From Ardenticatenaceae bacterium (GTDB lineage Bacteria; Chloroflexota; Anaerolineae; Promineifilales; Promineifilaceae), in contig JACKBU010000037.1 in assembly GCA_020634395.1 (NCBI GenBank), positions 1 to 32,579 of the forward strand: a stretch of 32,579 nucleotides of DNA. The letters are read 5' to 3'. Position numbers and translations under genes: made by a program. Positions within the stretch are counted from its first letter, which is position 1, and each line of letters opens with the position of its first letter. Under the pieces are notes generated by a model. That model ran no database searches, was not told the DNA's origin, and worked only from the letters and a program-made list of their open reading frames with translations. Of the stretch, positions 22,315 through 30,410 are shown in pieces.

Positions 22315-23958
22315 ATGACTGGCAAACGAATGCTGCTGTGGAGGGGATTGATAGGGCTGATTACCTGGGGCTGGGTCTTGGCCGGCGCACGGCCGTTACA
22401 GGCCGCCGGGATTGTCGGCAATGGGACACCTGCGAGCTGCACGGCCGCCGCGCTGACGACCGCTCTCAGCGGCGGCGGCACGGTCACATTCAACTGCGGC
22501 CCCGCGCCCCACACCATCACCCTGACGGCCGTGCAGACCATCACGACCGACACCACGGTAGACGGCAGCGGCCTGATAACCCTCAGCGGCGGCATGGCCA
22601 CTCGCCTGTTCAGCGTACAAAACGGCGCAACTTTCACGGTACGCGGTTTACAGCTGGCGGACGGCTCCACAACCGGCAACGGCGGCGCCATCTACGCCGA
22701 ACGCCTGAGCACGCTTGCCATTGAGGACAGCCTGTTTCAGGACAATGTCGCCGCCAACGGTGGGGCCATCGCCACCAACGGCTGGGGCGCCAACGACGAC
22801 GGCGTGGTGTTGAGTATCAGCGGCAGTACGTTCAGCCACAACACGGCCACTGCCCCGGCCCTCTCCGGCGGCGGCAACGGCGGCGGCGCACTTTATCTAT
22901 CGGGCGGCTCGGCGGCGATGGTAAGCGATACGACGTTCAGCGGCAACACGGCGGGCAATGGCGGGGCCATCCACCTGCTGCACAGCAATTTATGGGCCAC
23001 AGATGTCACCTTCACCAGCAACAGCGCCCAGAATACCGCCGGCGGCGGGGGCGGCGGCGCGATTTACCTGGATGGCACAAAGGCGCTTAGCGGTCAGGTA
23101 CGCCTCCAGGCTTGCACATTCCACCAGAACAGCACCAACCAGTTGGGCGGCGCGATTTTCAGCTTCCCCGAGGGAACGGGGGCGACGGCCGTCGACCAGA
23201 GTACGTTCGACGGCAACGTCTCCACCAACCGTGGGCAGGGCGGCGCGATTTACCACCAGAGCGCTCTGGGGACCGGCCCCTTGACCATCACGCGCAGCCT
23301 GTTTGTCGCTAACCGGGCGGCGGCCGAACCGTTGGATGCGGCCAGCCAGGGCGGCGCCTTGTGGCTGCTGGATGCGCCGGTGACGATTGTCAACAGCACG
23401 TTCACCGGCAATCAGGCGGTTCATGCCCACAGCGACGACCTGGCCGCCGACGACTGGCGGCGCGGTTTCGGCGGCGCGATTTGGACCAGCAGCCAGACGA
23501 CCATCGTCAACAGCACCATTGCCGGCAACACGGCCGGGTTTGTCGGTGGGGCAATGGCCGGACCGGCGACAGCGACGAACAGCATCATTGCCAGCAATAC
23601 CGGCGGCAATCCCTGGAGTATCCAACAAAACTGCACGGTGGAACTGAGCAACGGCGGCGGCAACATCCAGTATCCCCAGAAAACGACCGGTAATGGGAAC
23701 GATTACGAATGTTTTGGCGGGCAAACGGCCGTCAATCCCCAACTTGGCGCTCTGTCCGCCAACGGCGGACCGACGCTGGCCATTCCGCTGCCGGCGGGCA
23801 GCCCGGCCATCGGCGGCGGTCTGAACGCCCCCTGCCCCGCCACCGACCAGCGCGGCTTCTTCCGCACCGATGGGCAGTGCGATGTGGGAGCGTATGAAGC
23901 TGGCGCGGTGGCTTTTATGCCGTCGCAGTGGGTTTACCTGCCGCTGGCCACGCGCTGA
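22315..23958 (+). CDS. Secreted parallel beta-helix protein (choice-of-anchor Q type)
   Basis: A 547-residue exported protein. A signal peptide (LLWRGLIGLITWGWVLAGARPLQAAG) is followed by ~10 turns bearing GGAI/GGAL motifs (NGGAIYAE, GGAIFSF, GGAIYHQ, GGALWLL, GGAIWTS and others) with STF.GN repeats, typical of right-handed beta-helix proteins such as the polymorphic-membrane-protein type. The end LGALSANGGPTLAIPL, SPAIGGG, DQRGFFRTDGQCDVGAYEAG is the choice-of-anchor Q segment, and the last residues are QWVYLPLATR. ATG 22315 has GGGAG 9 bases upstream; ATG 22309 is closer but too near. It is probably surface-exposed or released; ligand unknown. Confidence 0.88.
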   Translation: MTGKRMLLWRGLIGLITWGWVLAGARPLQAAGIVGNGTPASCTAAALTTALSGGGTVTFNCGPAPHTITLTAVQTITTDTTVDGSGLITLSGGMATRLFSVQNGATFTVRGLQLADGSTTGNGGAIYAERLSTLAIEDSLFQDNVAANGGAIATNGWGANDDGVVLSISGSTFSHNTATAPALSGGGNGGGALYLSGGSAAMVSDTTFSGNTAGNGGAIHLLHSNLWATDVTFTSNSAQNTAGGGGGGAIYLDGTKALSGQVRLQACTFHQNSTNQLGGAIFSFPEGTGATAVDQSTFDGNVSTNRGQGGAIYHQSALGTGPLTITRSLFVANRAAAEPLDAASQGGALWLLDAPVTIVNSTFTGNQAVHAHSDDLAADDWRRGFGGAIWTSSQTTIVNSTIAGNTAGFVGGAMAGPATATNSIIASNTGGNPWSIQQNCTVELSNGGGNIQYPQKTTGNGNDYECFGGQTAVNPQLGALSANGGPTLAIPLPAGSPAIGGGLNAPCPATDQRGFFRTDGQCDVGAYEAGAVAFMPSQWVYLPLATR

Positions 23959-24029
23959 GCCGCGTCTTGAGTGGGGCAAGCATTTACCGACAGGAGAGAT
24001 GACTGCCCACACGGCCGTTCCGTGATTGG

Positions 24030-24045
24030 CGCCCAACGTTGGGCG
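24030..24045 (+). promoter_or_regulatory. Perfect 16-bp palindrome upstream of the TolB-like gene
   Basis: CGCCCAACGTTGGGCG lies in the 257-base gap before the TolB-like gene, 96 bases upstream of an extended -10 box. It could be an operator for a dimeric regulator; no protein partner is evident. Confidence 0.4.
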
Positions 24046-24140
24046 AATATCCACGACGTTTGCCGTCAGCAGGCCGTTGAAGGTTTGTTCCGTCAGAATG
24101 TGAACAGGATACTGACCAGGGTAGGATAAACGACCGTTTA

Positions 24141-24149
24141 TGCTATAAA
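24141..24149 (+). promoter_or_regulatory. Extended -10 promoter of the TolB-like gene
   Basis: TGCTATAAA with the TGn extension, 66 bases before the ATG. No clear -35. Confidence 0.45.
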
Positions 24150-24215
24150 ATCCGCGTAGAGTCTTATGGCCCGATTCGCCATCCTGGCGATGAAGGCAAC
24201 AGGGGAGCAGAAACC

Positions 24216-25241
24216 ATGAAACACGCCACCACCTTCATCTATATCCTGATCCTGGGGCTGATGGGCTGCCGCTCAGACCCCATGCCATCTCCTAACCCAC
24301 CACCGGCTGCGCCGCCCAAACCCACCGCCACCATCGCGCTAGAAACACCTGACCAGAACGAACCGGAAACGCCCCCAGCGGGCCAGGAGGTGCTGGCCTT
24401 TTACTCCAACCGCGATGGCAACCCGGAAATCTATGTCATCAACGTGGATGGTTCCGGGCTGCGCCGCCTGACCGACGACCCCGCCTTCGACGACAGCCCG
24501 GCCCTGTCGCCAGACGGCACGCAAGTCGCCTTTTTGGCCGCCCGGCATGATCCCAATCCCCGGTTTCCCAACCTCAAATATGAACTTTATGTAACGGCCG
24601 TCGACGGCACAAGTTCACGCCGCCTGACAAGCACCGAAGCGGCCGAAGATCATCCGGCATGGTCGCCAGACGGCCGTCAGCTCCTCTTTGACGTCGATTA
24701 TGACGGGGATGGCTATTACGAAATCTACAGAATGAACGCCGACGGTTCCGACTTGCAGCGCCTGACCGCCAATGCCGCCAATGACCAGTTCGCCGACTGG
24801 TCGCCTGACAGCGCGCAGATTGCTTTTGCCTCCGACCGCAGCGGCAACTGGGATATTTTTGTGATGAACGCCGACGGCAGCGAGCAACGGCCGTTAACCA
24901 ACAGCCCGGATTGGGAACTGTTTCCGGCCTGGTCGCCCGACGGGGTGCAAATTGCCTACACCGGCCTGGTTCCGCGTTCGCGCAACACCGACGTGTTTGT
25001 GATGCACGCGGACGGTACAGATGTCCGCCAGCTCACCACAGCGCCCGGCTTTGACGAAAATCCGGCCTGGTCGCCCACAGGCGGTTTGCTGGCCTTCCAG
25101 ACCAATCGGGATGGCAACTTTGAAATTTACCTGATGAACCCGGATGGCAGCGACCAGCGCCCTCTGGCAACCCACGCCGCCGATGACCTGTGGCCATCCT
25201 GGGGAATGGCTGCGCCGCCGGCAACGGCCGTTTCCCCTTGA
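24216..25241 (+). CDS. TolB-like beta-propeller lipoprotein
   Basis: A 341-residue lipoprotein (ILGLMGCRSD, lipidated Cys18). A Pro-rich linker to residue ~60 is followed by about six WD40-like TolB (PD40) repeats of the form ...DIFVMNADGS..RPLT....WELFPAWSPDGVQIAY. Each repeat carries the NxDG and WSPDG signature. GGGGAG lies 8 bases before the ATG. Such proteins are found on the outside of the cell membrane and may bind proteins or sugars, but no ligand can be assigned. It converges on the phosphoribosyltransferase-like fragment, leaving only 35 bases between the stops. Confidence 0.9.
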   Translation: MKHATTFIYILILGLMGCRSDPMPSPNPPPAAPPKPTATIALETPDQNEPETPPAGQEVLAFYSNRDGNPEIYVINVDGSGLRRLTDDPAFDDSPALSPDGTQVAFLAARHDPNPRFPNLKYELYVTAVDGTSSRRLTSTEAAEDHPAWSPDGRQLLFDVDYDGDGYYEIYRMNADGSDLQRLTANAANDQFADWSPDSAQIAFASDRSGNWDIFVMNADGSEQRPLTNSPDWELFPAWSPDGVQIAYTGLVPRSRNTDVFVMHADGTDVRQLTTAPGFDENPAWSPTGGLLAFQTNRDGNFEIYLMNPDGSDQRPLATHAADDLWPSWGMAAPPATAVSP

Positions 25242-25276
25242 ATGGCAAAAGCGATCTGGCACACATCGGTCTGGCC

Positions 25277-25537
25277 TCAAAGATCATTGTGGCGGTCGAG
25301 TTTTTCCTGGCCGAAGTTGAGCCGCAGGCTGGGCGGAAAAGGGGCGTCTTGCTGCGTTTCCCAGACTGTCTGCGCCGCCAGGACGGGCAGCCAGCCAGAG
25401 TGGGCCAGGCCGATGACCAGGTCGGGCTGGTAGGTGCGAATTTCGCCGGCGATATACTGGGCGAACTGGTGGATGCCGGGGATGAGGGCGGCCAGGGCCT
25501 CAGTCGGTGTGGGATTAGGAGGGGATAGCGTGGTCAT
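25277..25537 (-). CDS. Phosphoribosyltransferase-like N-terminal fragment
   Basis: An 86-residue reading. After a helical start it contains YQPDLVIGLAHSGWLPVLAAQTVWE, resembling the first beta strand and GG loop of type I phosphoribosyltransferases, then SLRLNFGQEKLDRHNDL and a stop. The rest of the fold, including the PRPP-binding acidic pair, is absent, so this is probably a truncated remnant or a minimal relative. The ATG overlaps the TGA of the upstream Nmad3 gene, so the two were an operon. The loss ends at the convergent TolB-like gene. Confidence 0.5.
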   Translation of the reverse strand: MTTLSPPNPTPTEALAALIPGIHQFAQYIAGEIRTYQPDLVIGLAHSGWLPVLAAQTVWETQQDAPFPPSLRLNFGQEKLDRHNDL

Positions 25538-26439
25538 GGCGCTGGGTCATTGCTCCTCTTGGGCGACAGATGATGGCTGAAGCTGTCGGTAAACAGGGTT
25601 CGCAGCCAGCCCTCTGCTTCCGGGTAATGGTCACTATCCAACACAAATTCCTGGCCGCGCCCCACCGTTCTCAGGTACACGGCATTCCCCGCTGTTTCCC
25701 AGCGGTCGGGACGGCCGTGATAACTGAGCGCCGACGGCCGTTTTGCCGGGTGGAACCAGGCGGGCAGCCGCCAGCGACTGCGCTGCTTGCTGTCGGGATC
25801 GGTCAGGCGCAGGCCCGGATGGAACTGGGGAAAGATGCCGCCGCCGGGTAAATCGACGCCGGGCAAGTTCAGGGTTTCGCGGGCGATGTAGAGGGCGTCC
25901 GGGTTGAGCGGCTGGCGGCGCTGGCAGTGGGGGTGGTCGGCGGCCCAGGGCGGGATGACGGCCGCGGCCGTCAGGGGGATGCGCTGCGCCACTTGCAGCC
26001 AGCCAAACAAGACGTGCCAGTTGCGGGTATTGGGGACGTAGCGGAAACGGCCGTCTGCTACCTCCACTTGGCGAAACCAGCCGTAAAACAGGAAGAGGTC
26101 GCCGGGACCAACGCCCTGCCGCTGCAAATGCGTTTCGGCTGCGCCCGACTGGCCGAAGACGGGCCGCCAGCCGGGTAGGCGCGGCACGCTGGCGGTGTTG
26201 AGGTCCGGGTCCAGGTGGGTGGGCGTCGTGGGGAGGATGCGCCCCCGGCTGAGGTCGACTACCAGTTTGCCCAGGGGAATGTCACCAGCCTGAATCTCTG
26301 CGTAGCGGCGGAGGTTCTTTTGCCGTTCGGGGTGGGTATCGGGAATGGGCAGGGAGCAGAGTTGGCCGGAAGGCAGGATGGGGCTGGGGAAACGGCCGTT
26401 GGCGGCATCGAAGCCTTTGCGGCTGAGGATGAGTTTCAT
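25534..26439 (-). CDS. Nmad3-family protein (nucleotide modification-associated domain 3)
   Basis: A 301-residue protein. It matches my recollection of Nmad3: MKLILSRKGFDAANGRFPSPILPSGQLCSLPIPDT at the N-terminus, an HLDPDL motif (~75-80), then WRPVFGQSGAAETHLQRQGVGPGDLFLFYGWFRQVE and YVPNTRNWHVLFGWLQV. This domain was described by Iyer and colleagues in operons for DNA base modification, where its exact activity was undetermined. The stop overlaps the ATG of a phosphoribosyltransferase-like gene, which would suit nucleotide chemistry. The ACGGCCGT octamer occurs five times within it. No signal peptide. Confidence 0.85.
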   Translation of the reverse strand: MKLILSRKGFDAANGRFPSPILPSGQLCSLPIPDTHPERQKNLRRYAEIQAGDIPLGKLVVDLSRGRILPTTPTHLDPDLNTASVPRLPGWRPVFGQSGAAETHLQRQGVGPGDLFLFYGWFRQVEVADGRFRYVPNTRNWHVLFGWLQVAQRIPLTAAAVIPPWAADHPHCQRRQPLNPDALYIARETLNLPGVDLPGGGIFPQFHPGLRLTDPDSKQRSRWRLPAWFHPAKRPSALSYHGRPDRWETAGNAVYLRTVGRGQEFVLDSDHYPEAEGWLRTLFTDSFSHHLSPKRSNDPAP

Positions 26440-26767
26440 AGGGCGCCTCTTTGATAGGTGAGCAATATCCTGACTGAGCCATCAGGCTATGCGTCGTCTG
26501 AAAGCCTTAATCTTACCTCGAAAACGGCCGTTTGCCTTGAAGCGAGCAGCAGATGTAGGGAACAGTGTAAATCTGTCGGGCTGACCTTACTTTTTATTCA
26601 CACTGACTCCGCCACCCACACCCTGTGATTCAGGCATCGCTTGTCAGAATCTTCCTATAAAACCAGTACCCTTATGATACAATGACACGAAGCGGCGGCA
26701 GCAACGTTGGAGATGCTGCCTGTATCCGCGCCAGTAATATGCAGTTGTGTTACGAGGAGGTAAGCCG
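26440..26767. other. Intergenic region between divergent genes
   Basis: About 330 bases between Nmad3 (leftward) and the secreted 505-residue protein (rightward). It contains one AACGGCCGTT (about 26522), an extended -10 box at 26675-26683, and the AGGAGG ribosome site at 26755-26760. No gene, RNA or strong hairpin was seen. Confidence 0.6.
26675..26683 (+). promoter_or_regulatory. Extended -10 promoter of the 505-residue secreted protein
   Basis: TGATACAAT with the TGn extension, 84 bases before the ATG. No good -35. Confidence 0.45.
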
Positions 26768-28285
26768 ATGAAAACCCCAAGAAGCAGTGGAAATCTGGCC
26801 CTGGCCATTCTGTTCCTGGTAATGATGACGGCCGTTTTGCCAGGCGCCATCAGTCATGCCGACAACAAGCCTACGGCCGTTTCAGATTTGGGAGACATCT
26901 TCCTGCCGCTGGTCACCGTCCCCGATGTCTCTATTCCTGTGGCGACCGTTCTCACGCCCTTTGACGCCAATATGTCCGACTTGAACGGTCCCTCCAGTTG
27001 GGCGACCAATTATGGCAAGACGCCGGAAATCGTTGTGGTCGCAGATGGAGGTATGCTGCACGTGCTGGCGCAGGATTATGGTCCAGCCACGCCCTGGAAG
27101 GCGGTACTGCTGCGCCTGGAACCCGCAGCCACTGGTTATAAGGTCACTCAAGCGCTGACCGATCTGCCCATGCTCGACCGCGTAATGGGGCTGGCAGTAG
27201 ATGAGCAGGGCAACCGGTATTATGCCACCGCTGTGGATGAAAGCAGCCTCATCAGCCCCACCTATCCGCCCCTGGACACCTATCGCAGCAACATCGTGCG
27301 CGTCGTCAAGGTCGATCCGGATGGCAACGTCTTGTTCAACGTGGACCTAGATATTGCCCGCCATGCCTTTAACAACAACGCCGAGATGATCATCAACCCG
27401 ATGACCTTCGCCTCGGCGCGGCTGGCGGTGGGCGGCAACGAGATTGCCCTGATGCACAGCATCAACACAGACCCAGATTGGAACATCGGCGGCGCGCGCC
27501 ATCAGAAGGCGCTTTCCACCCGGCTGAACACCACTACCGGCGCTGTGACCCGCGTCTCTTCTGTTTGGGTCAGTCATTCATTTGACCAGCGTCTCTTGTA
27601 TGATGGCGCGGGGATTATTGAGCATCATTTGGGGGACGCTTACCCGCGCTACATCGTCTTTGCGCGCGACCATACATCCTACCCCCTGCTGCACATCAAG
27701 GGCAACCTGGGCGAGAACAATACGCGCACCCGACTGGGCAACGTCGCCCTGATTGAAAACGACCCCACCTATGGCTACATTGCCCTGTTTGCCACAGAAA
27801 GCACCGCCGACACCGGCAGCGTGATAAACGGTCCGCGCAACCTGGCCATTGTGCGAGTCAATCGGAGCGATAACAGCCTGGACCCCACTTTGCCGGACGC
27901 GCTGACCATCGTTTCAGACGGAACAGCGTATACCAATCGCCTGAAGTGGCTGACGCAGTATACGGCCGTTTCCAACCTACACGCCGAGCGGCCCAAACTG
28001 GTGGGCATTGGCAACGACCAGTACATTGTGCTCTGGGAGGAGTGGCTCTACACAGGCAGTTACAGCGATACGTTCAACGGCGTGTACGCCCTGCGGATTG
28101 ACGCCCAAGGCACCGTGCTGCAAGGCCCGGCAATGATCACCAGCGCCCATCATTTGCAGCGAGGTGATGATGCTTTCTTGTTAGACGGCCGTGCCGCCTG
28201 GATGACGGGCAATGCGGTGGAGCAGAAACTTTATCTCCATCTGGTGGATGCGGCGTTGGGGTATCAGGTGATAACGTTGGATTGA
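26768..28285 (+). CDS. Secreted protein of unknown function
   Basis: A 505-residue protein. The N-terminus is a signal peptide (LALAILFLVMMTAVLPGAISHADN), with DLGDIFLPLVTVP just after the cleavage region. The rest is beta-rich with repeated short strands and DG-type turns (VMGLAVDEQGNRYYAT, VRVVKVDPDGNVLFNVDL, GYIALFATES, IVLWEEWLYTGSYSDTFNGVYALRID), as in beta-propellers. I do not recognise a family. ATG 26768 has AGGAGG 7 bases upstream; in-frame extension to 26747 is not supported. ACGGCCGT lies at four places within it, two encoding TAV near the signal peptide. Confidence 0.75.
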   Translation: MKTPRSSGNLALAILFLVMMTAVLPGAISHADNKPTAVSDLGDIFLPLVTVPDVSIPVATVLTPFDANMSDLNGPSSWATNYGKTPEIVVVADGGMLHVLAQDYGPATPWKAVLLRLEPAATGYKVTQALTDLPMLDRVMGLAVDEQGNRYYATAVDESSLISPTYPPLDTYRSNIVRVVKVDPDGNVLFNVDLDIARHAFNNNAEMIINPMTFASARLAVGGNEIALMHSINTDPDWNIGGARHQKALSTRLNTTTGAVTRVSSVWVSHSFDQRLLYDGAGIIEHHLGDAYPRYIVFARDHTSYPLLHIKGNLGENNTRTRLGNVALIENDPTYGYIALFATESTADTGSVINGPRNLAIVRVNRSDNSLDPTLPDALTIVSDGTAYTNRLKWLTQYTAVSNLHAERPKLVGIGNDQYIVLWEEWLYTGSYSDTFNGVYALRIDAQGTVLQGPAMITSAHHLQRGDDAFLLDGRAAWMTGNAVEQKLYLHLVDAALGYQVITLD

Positions 28286-28578
28286 GGCATAGATGACCTC
28301 CCAATGACAACGTCTGAGTTAGGAACGGACAGCTATATGCATCAAGTTGGGGAGTAGCTTTGTGCGACAGAGTGAGGGGAACTGGATAACAGTTTTAGTT
28401 GGAGGAATATTGGTGACAGGGGGAGCGGAAGTGCAACACTGCGGCCAACTGAGAATTAGCAGCTGAGCCAAACGCAAGTCTTTGATTGTGGAGACACGAC
28501 TGTACGGGCCGCTCTCTAGAGATGAGATGGACAACAAAATGGCTTTTGAGCACGCAACACAGAAAGACGGAGGGTCTC
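28286..28578. other. Intergenic stretch without a supported gene
   Basis: About 290 bases. Short frames occur on both strands but none is credible. GGAGGG lies 5-9 bases before the next ATG. There is no obvious promoter of the TGnTATAAT type and no ACGGCCGT. Confidence 0.5.
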
Positions 28579-29811
28579 ATGAACACAAAATTTGCTCTGT
28601 TCGTCCTGTTTGTATTTGCTTTCCTTTGCACTGGCTGCGGCAAAGGCGGTGAGATTCAGGGTTTAGCGCAGCAGGCTGTATCTGAGGCCGGGTCTGTAGT
28701 CGAGGAGTTTGAGGATGCTACAGGCAGGGATGTGGATCCGTCCCTTAAAATTGGCGTCGAACTAGGGCTGCTGGTAGTAGCGATTAACCAGCGCGGCGAA
28801 ATTGAGGTTTCAGTGGTGGCAGAGACTCCTTCCGTGCCAACTCCTTTGGGTGCATTTAGCGCATTTGTCGAAGCCAGTATCGAATTCCCAAAACAGAAAA
28901 CGCTGACAATTGTGACGCAGCGCCAAACTTGGGTCTACGATTTAAACGATCGACCTTTTGCAGTCGATTTGGTGGATATAGATGCCAATGTACGTGGTGA
29001 CGGCGACGGCAATCTGGTTATTGAAGTCGTGGACAGGCGTATCACTGGAGAGGTAGAGCCGCAATTCAAAGAAACTCTCGCGCAAAGGATCAGTATGAAC
29101 TCGGAACGAGCGGCACTTACGGTCAATACTTTTGAAATCGGCCGGTCGGTGAATGGTGAAGCCATCACAGTCACTCAAATCGGCAATGGTGCGCGTGTAG
29201 TGGTTTTGGTAGGCGGATTCCACGCTGGTTTTGCCCCGGCTTCTGTCAGACTGGCCGAGAGCATGATCGATTATTTTCAAAGTAATCCAGAAGAAATACC
29301 AGAAGACGTGCGAATCTACGTGATTCCACTTGCTAATCCTGACAGCGCACAGGGGGGACGGGAGGCGATCAGCGGTCGTGTTAATGGTAATGGCGTAGAC
29401 ATCAATCGAAACTGGGATTGTAATTGGACCGAAAACGCAGTCTGGCGTTCCCAGTCGATTAACGCGGGGGATAAACCTTTTTCCGAGCCGGAAAGTGCTG
29501 CCTTAAAAGCATTCTTTTTGGATGAAGAGCCATCTGCGGTAATCTTCTGGGAAGCCAGAGGTGAGTTGGTGATTCCAGGTCGCTGTGGGAGTTATCATTC
29601 CGATTCTCAAAGGTTGGCTTCGGTATATGGAGCGCATTCTGGATATGAGTTTGGCTTTATCACCGGCTACCAGGTAACGGGGGACGTCTCCGACTGGCTA
29701 GATAAGAACGGGATAGCGGCTATCGCCATTTTGCTTTCAGGATATGATGCGACAGATTGGGATAGAAACTTGCGTGGAGTACAAGATGTCCTCCAAGACG
29801 TAGCTCGCTGA
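28579..29811 (+). CDS. M14-carboxypeptidase-like lipoprotein, predicted inactive
   Basis: A 410-residue lipoprotein (LCTGCGKG, lipidated Cys20). Residues ~20-185 are an unassigned N-terminal domain. Residues ~190-410 are M14-like: EIGRSVNGEAITVTQIG, VVLVGGFHAGFAPASV, VRIYVIPLANPDSA, NGNGVDINRNWDCNW, FSEPESAALKAFFL, VTGDVSDWLDKNGIAAIAILL. The catalytic set is degraded. HxxE is HAGF (H215, F218); the second zinc His is replaced by E325 (FWEARG, where relatives have FWHS); the catalytic Glu is L385 (AILL, where relatives have VEL). R277 remains. This points to a binding-only pseudoenzyme. GGAGGG precedes ATG 28579; a longer frame to 28486 is unsupported. GC content is visibly lower than in neighbours. 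Confidence 0.8.
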   Translation: MNTKFALFVLFVFAFLCTGCGKGGEIQGLAQQAVSEAGSVVEEFEDATGRDVDPSLKIGVELGLLVVAINQRGEIEVSVVAETPSVPTPLGAFSAFVEASIEFPKQKTLTIVTQRQTWVYDLNDRPFAVDLVDIDANVRGDGDGNLVIEVVDRRITGEVEPQFKETLAQRISMNSERAALTVNTFEIGRSVNGEAITVTQIGNGARVVVLVGGFHAGFAPASVRLAESMIDYFQSNPEEIPEDVRIYVIPLANPDSAQGGREAISGRVNGNGVDINRNWDCNWTENAVWRSQSINAGDKPFSEPESAALKAFFLDEEPSAVIFWEARGELVIPGRCGSYHSDSQRLASVYGAHSGYEFGFITGYQVTGDVSDWLDKNGIAAIAILLSGYDATDWDRNLRGVQDVLQDVAR

Positions 29812-29834
29812 TCCATTGATGTGTAAGCCTTCTT

Positions 29835-29848
29835 ACCGGTATACCGGT
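29835..29848 (+). repeat. 14-bp perfect palindrome
   Basis: ACCGGTATACCGGT is a perfect palindrome, 23 bases after the M14-like stop and 34 bases before the next ATG. It could be an operator for the downstream gene. Confidence 0.4.
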
Positions 29849-29882
29849 CATTAGCGCTGAGATAGATGAAGAGGAGGCTGCT

Positions 29883-30341
29883 ATGGACCCGCTTACCCAC
29901 CTCGTCATTACCGGCAAAGTTTTCGGCCGTGATAGGGCCGTGCTTCTGGCTGGCGTCCTGCCTGATGCGCCATTTTATCTGACTTATCCAGGCTGGGTAA
30001 TTGTCCAAGGGAAGTTAGAGGCGGCGTTGAAAACGCAAGAATGGCCGGAGCCGCCCGCCTGGATGGAATGGGGCCACCACGTATTCCACAGCCTGCCCCT
30101 GGTTACCCTGGCGGCCTGGCTTGTCTATAGGCGCAACGGCCGTTTGCCGCGTCGCGTGTTTGGGGCCTGGGCTTTGCACATCGTCATTGACATCCCCACC
30201 CATTCCCGCCGCCACTGGGCACCACGTTTCTTGTGGCCGTTTTCGAGGCTGACTGTAGACGGGATTTCTTGGGTAGAGTTGGCATTGCGTGCTGTGCACT
30301 ACGTGCGGTTAAAGGTGGGCTCTGTCTCTTCAACTATTTGA
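29883..30341 (+). CDS. YdjM/DUF457-like membrane-bound hydrolase-type protein
   Basis: A 152-residue protein of the metal-dependent hydrolase-like inner-membrane type. It reads MDPLTHLVITGKVFGRDRAVLLAGVLPDAPFYLTYP at the start, then WGHHVFHSLPLVTLAAWLVYRR and WALHIVIDIPTHSRRHWAPRFLWPFSRLTVDGISW. His and Asp residues in DPLTH, HHVFHS and HIVID.PTH are spaced as expected for a metal site. AGGAGG lies 6 bases before the ATG. It has about three hydrophobic helices. The substrate is unknown. ACGGCCGT occurs once (about 30136). Confidence 0.7.
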   Translation: MDPLTHLVITGKVFGRDRAVLLAGVLPDAPFYLTYPGWVIVQGKLEAALKTQEWPEPPAWMEWGHHVFHSLPLVTLAAWLVYRRNGRLPRRVFGAWALHIVIDIPTHSRRHWAPRFLWPFSRLTVDGISWVELALRAVHYVRLKVGSVSSTI

Positions 30342-30343
30342 CG

Positions 30344-30352
30344 TGGTAAAAT
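30344..30352 (+). promoter_or_regulatory. Extended -10 before the STAND gene
   Basis: TGGTAAAAT with the TGn extension, 58 bases before the ATG. No clear -35; weaker than the others. Confidence 0.35.
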
Positions 30353-30410
30353 TCTCTGAGAAACAAAGAAATAGCGTATCCGTCGTCAGATAACAGGAGT
30401 TGTAAAGCTT

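Noticed and set aside
22990..24054. A 354-codon minus-strand frame under the beta-helix gene
   Set aside because: The beta-helix reading has a signal peptide, repeats and a known C-terminal segment; the opposite frame has none.
25033..25287. A frameshifted continuation of the phosphoribosyltransferase-like fragment
   Set aside because: The next frame does not give recognisable phosphoribosyltransferase sequence, so a simple frameshift is not supported.
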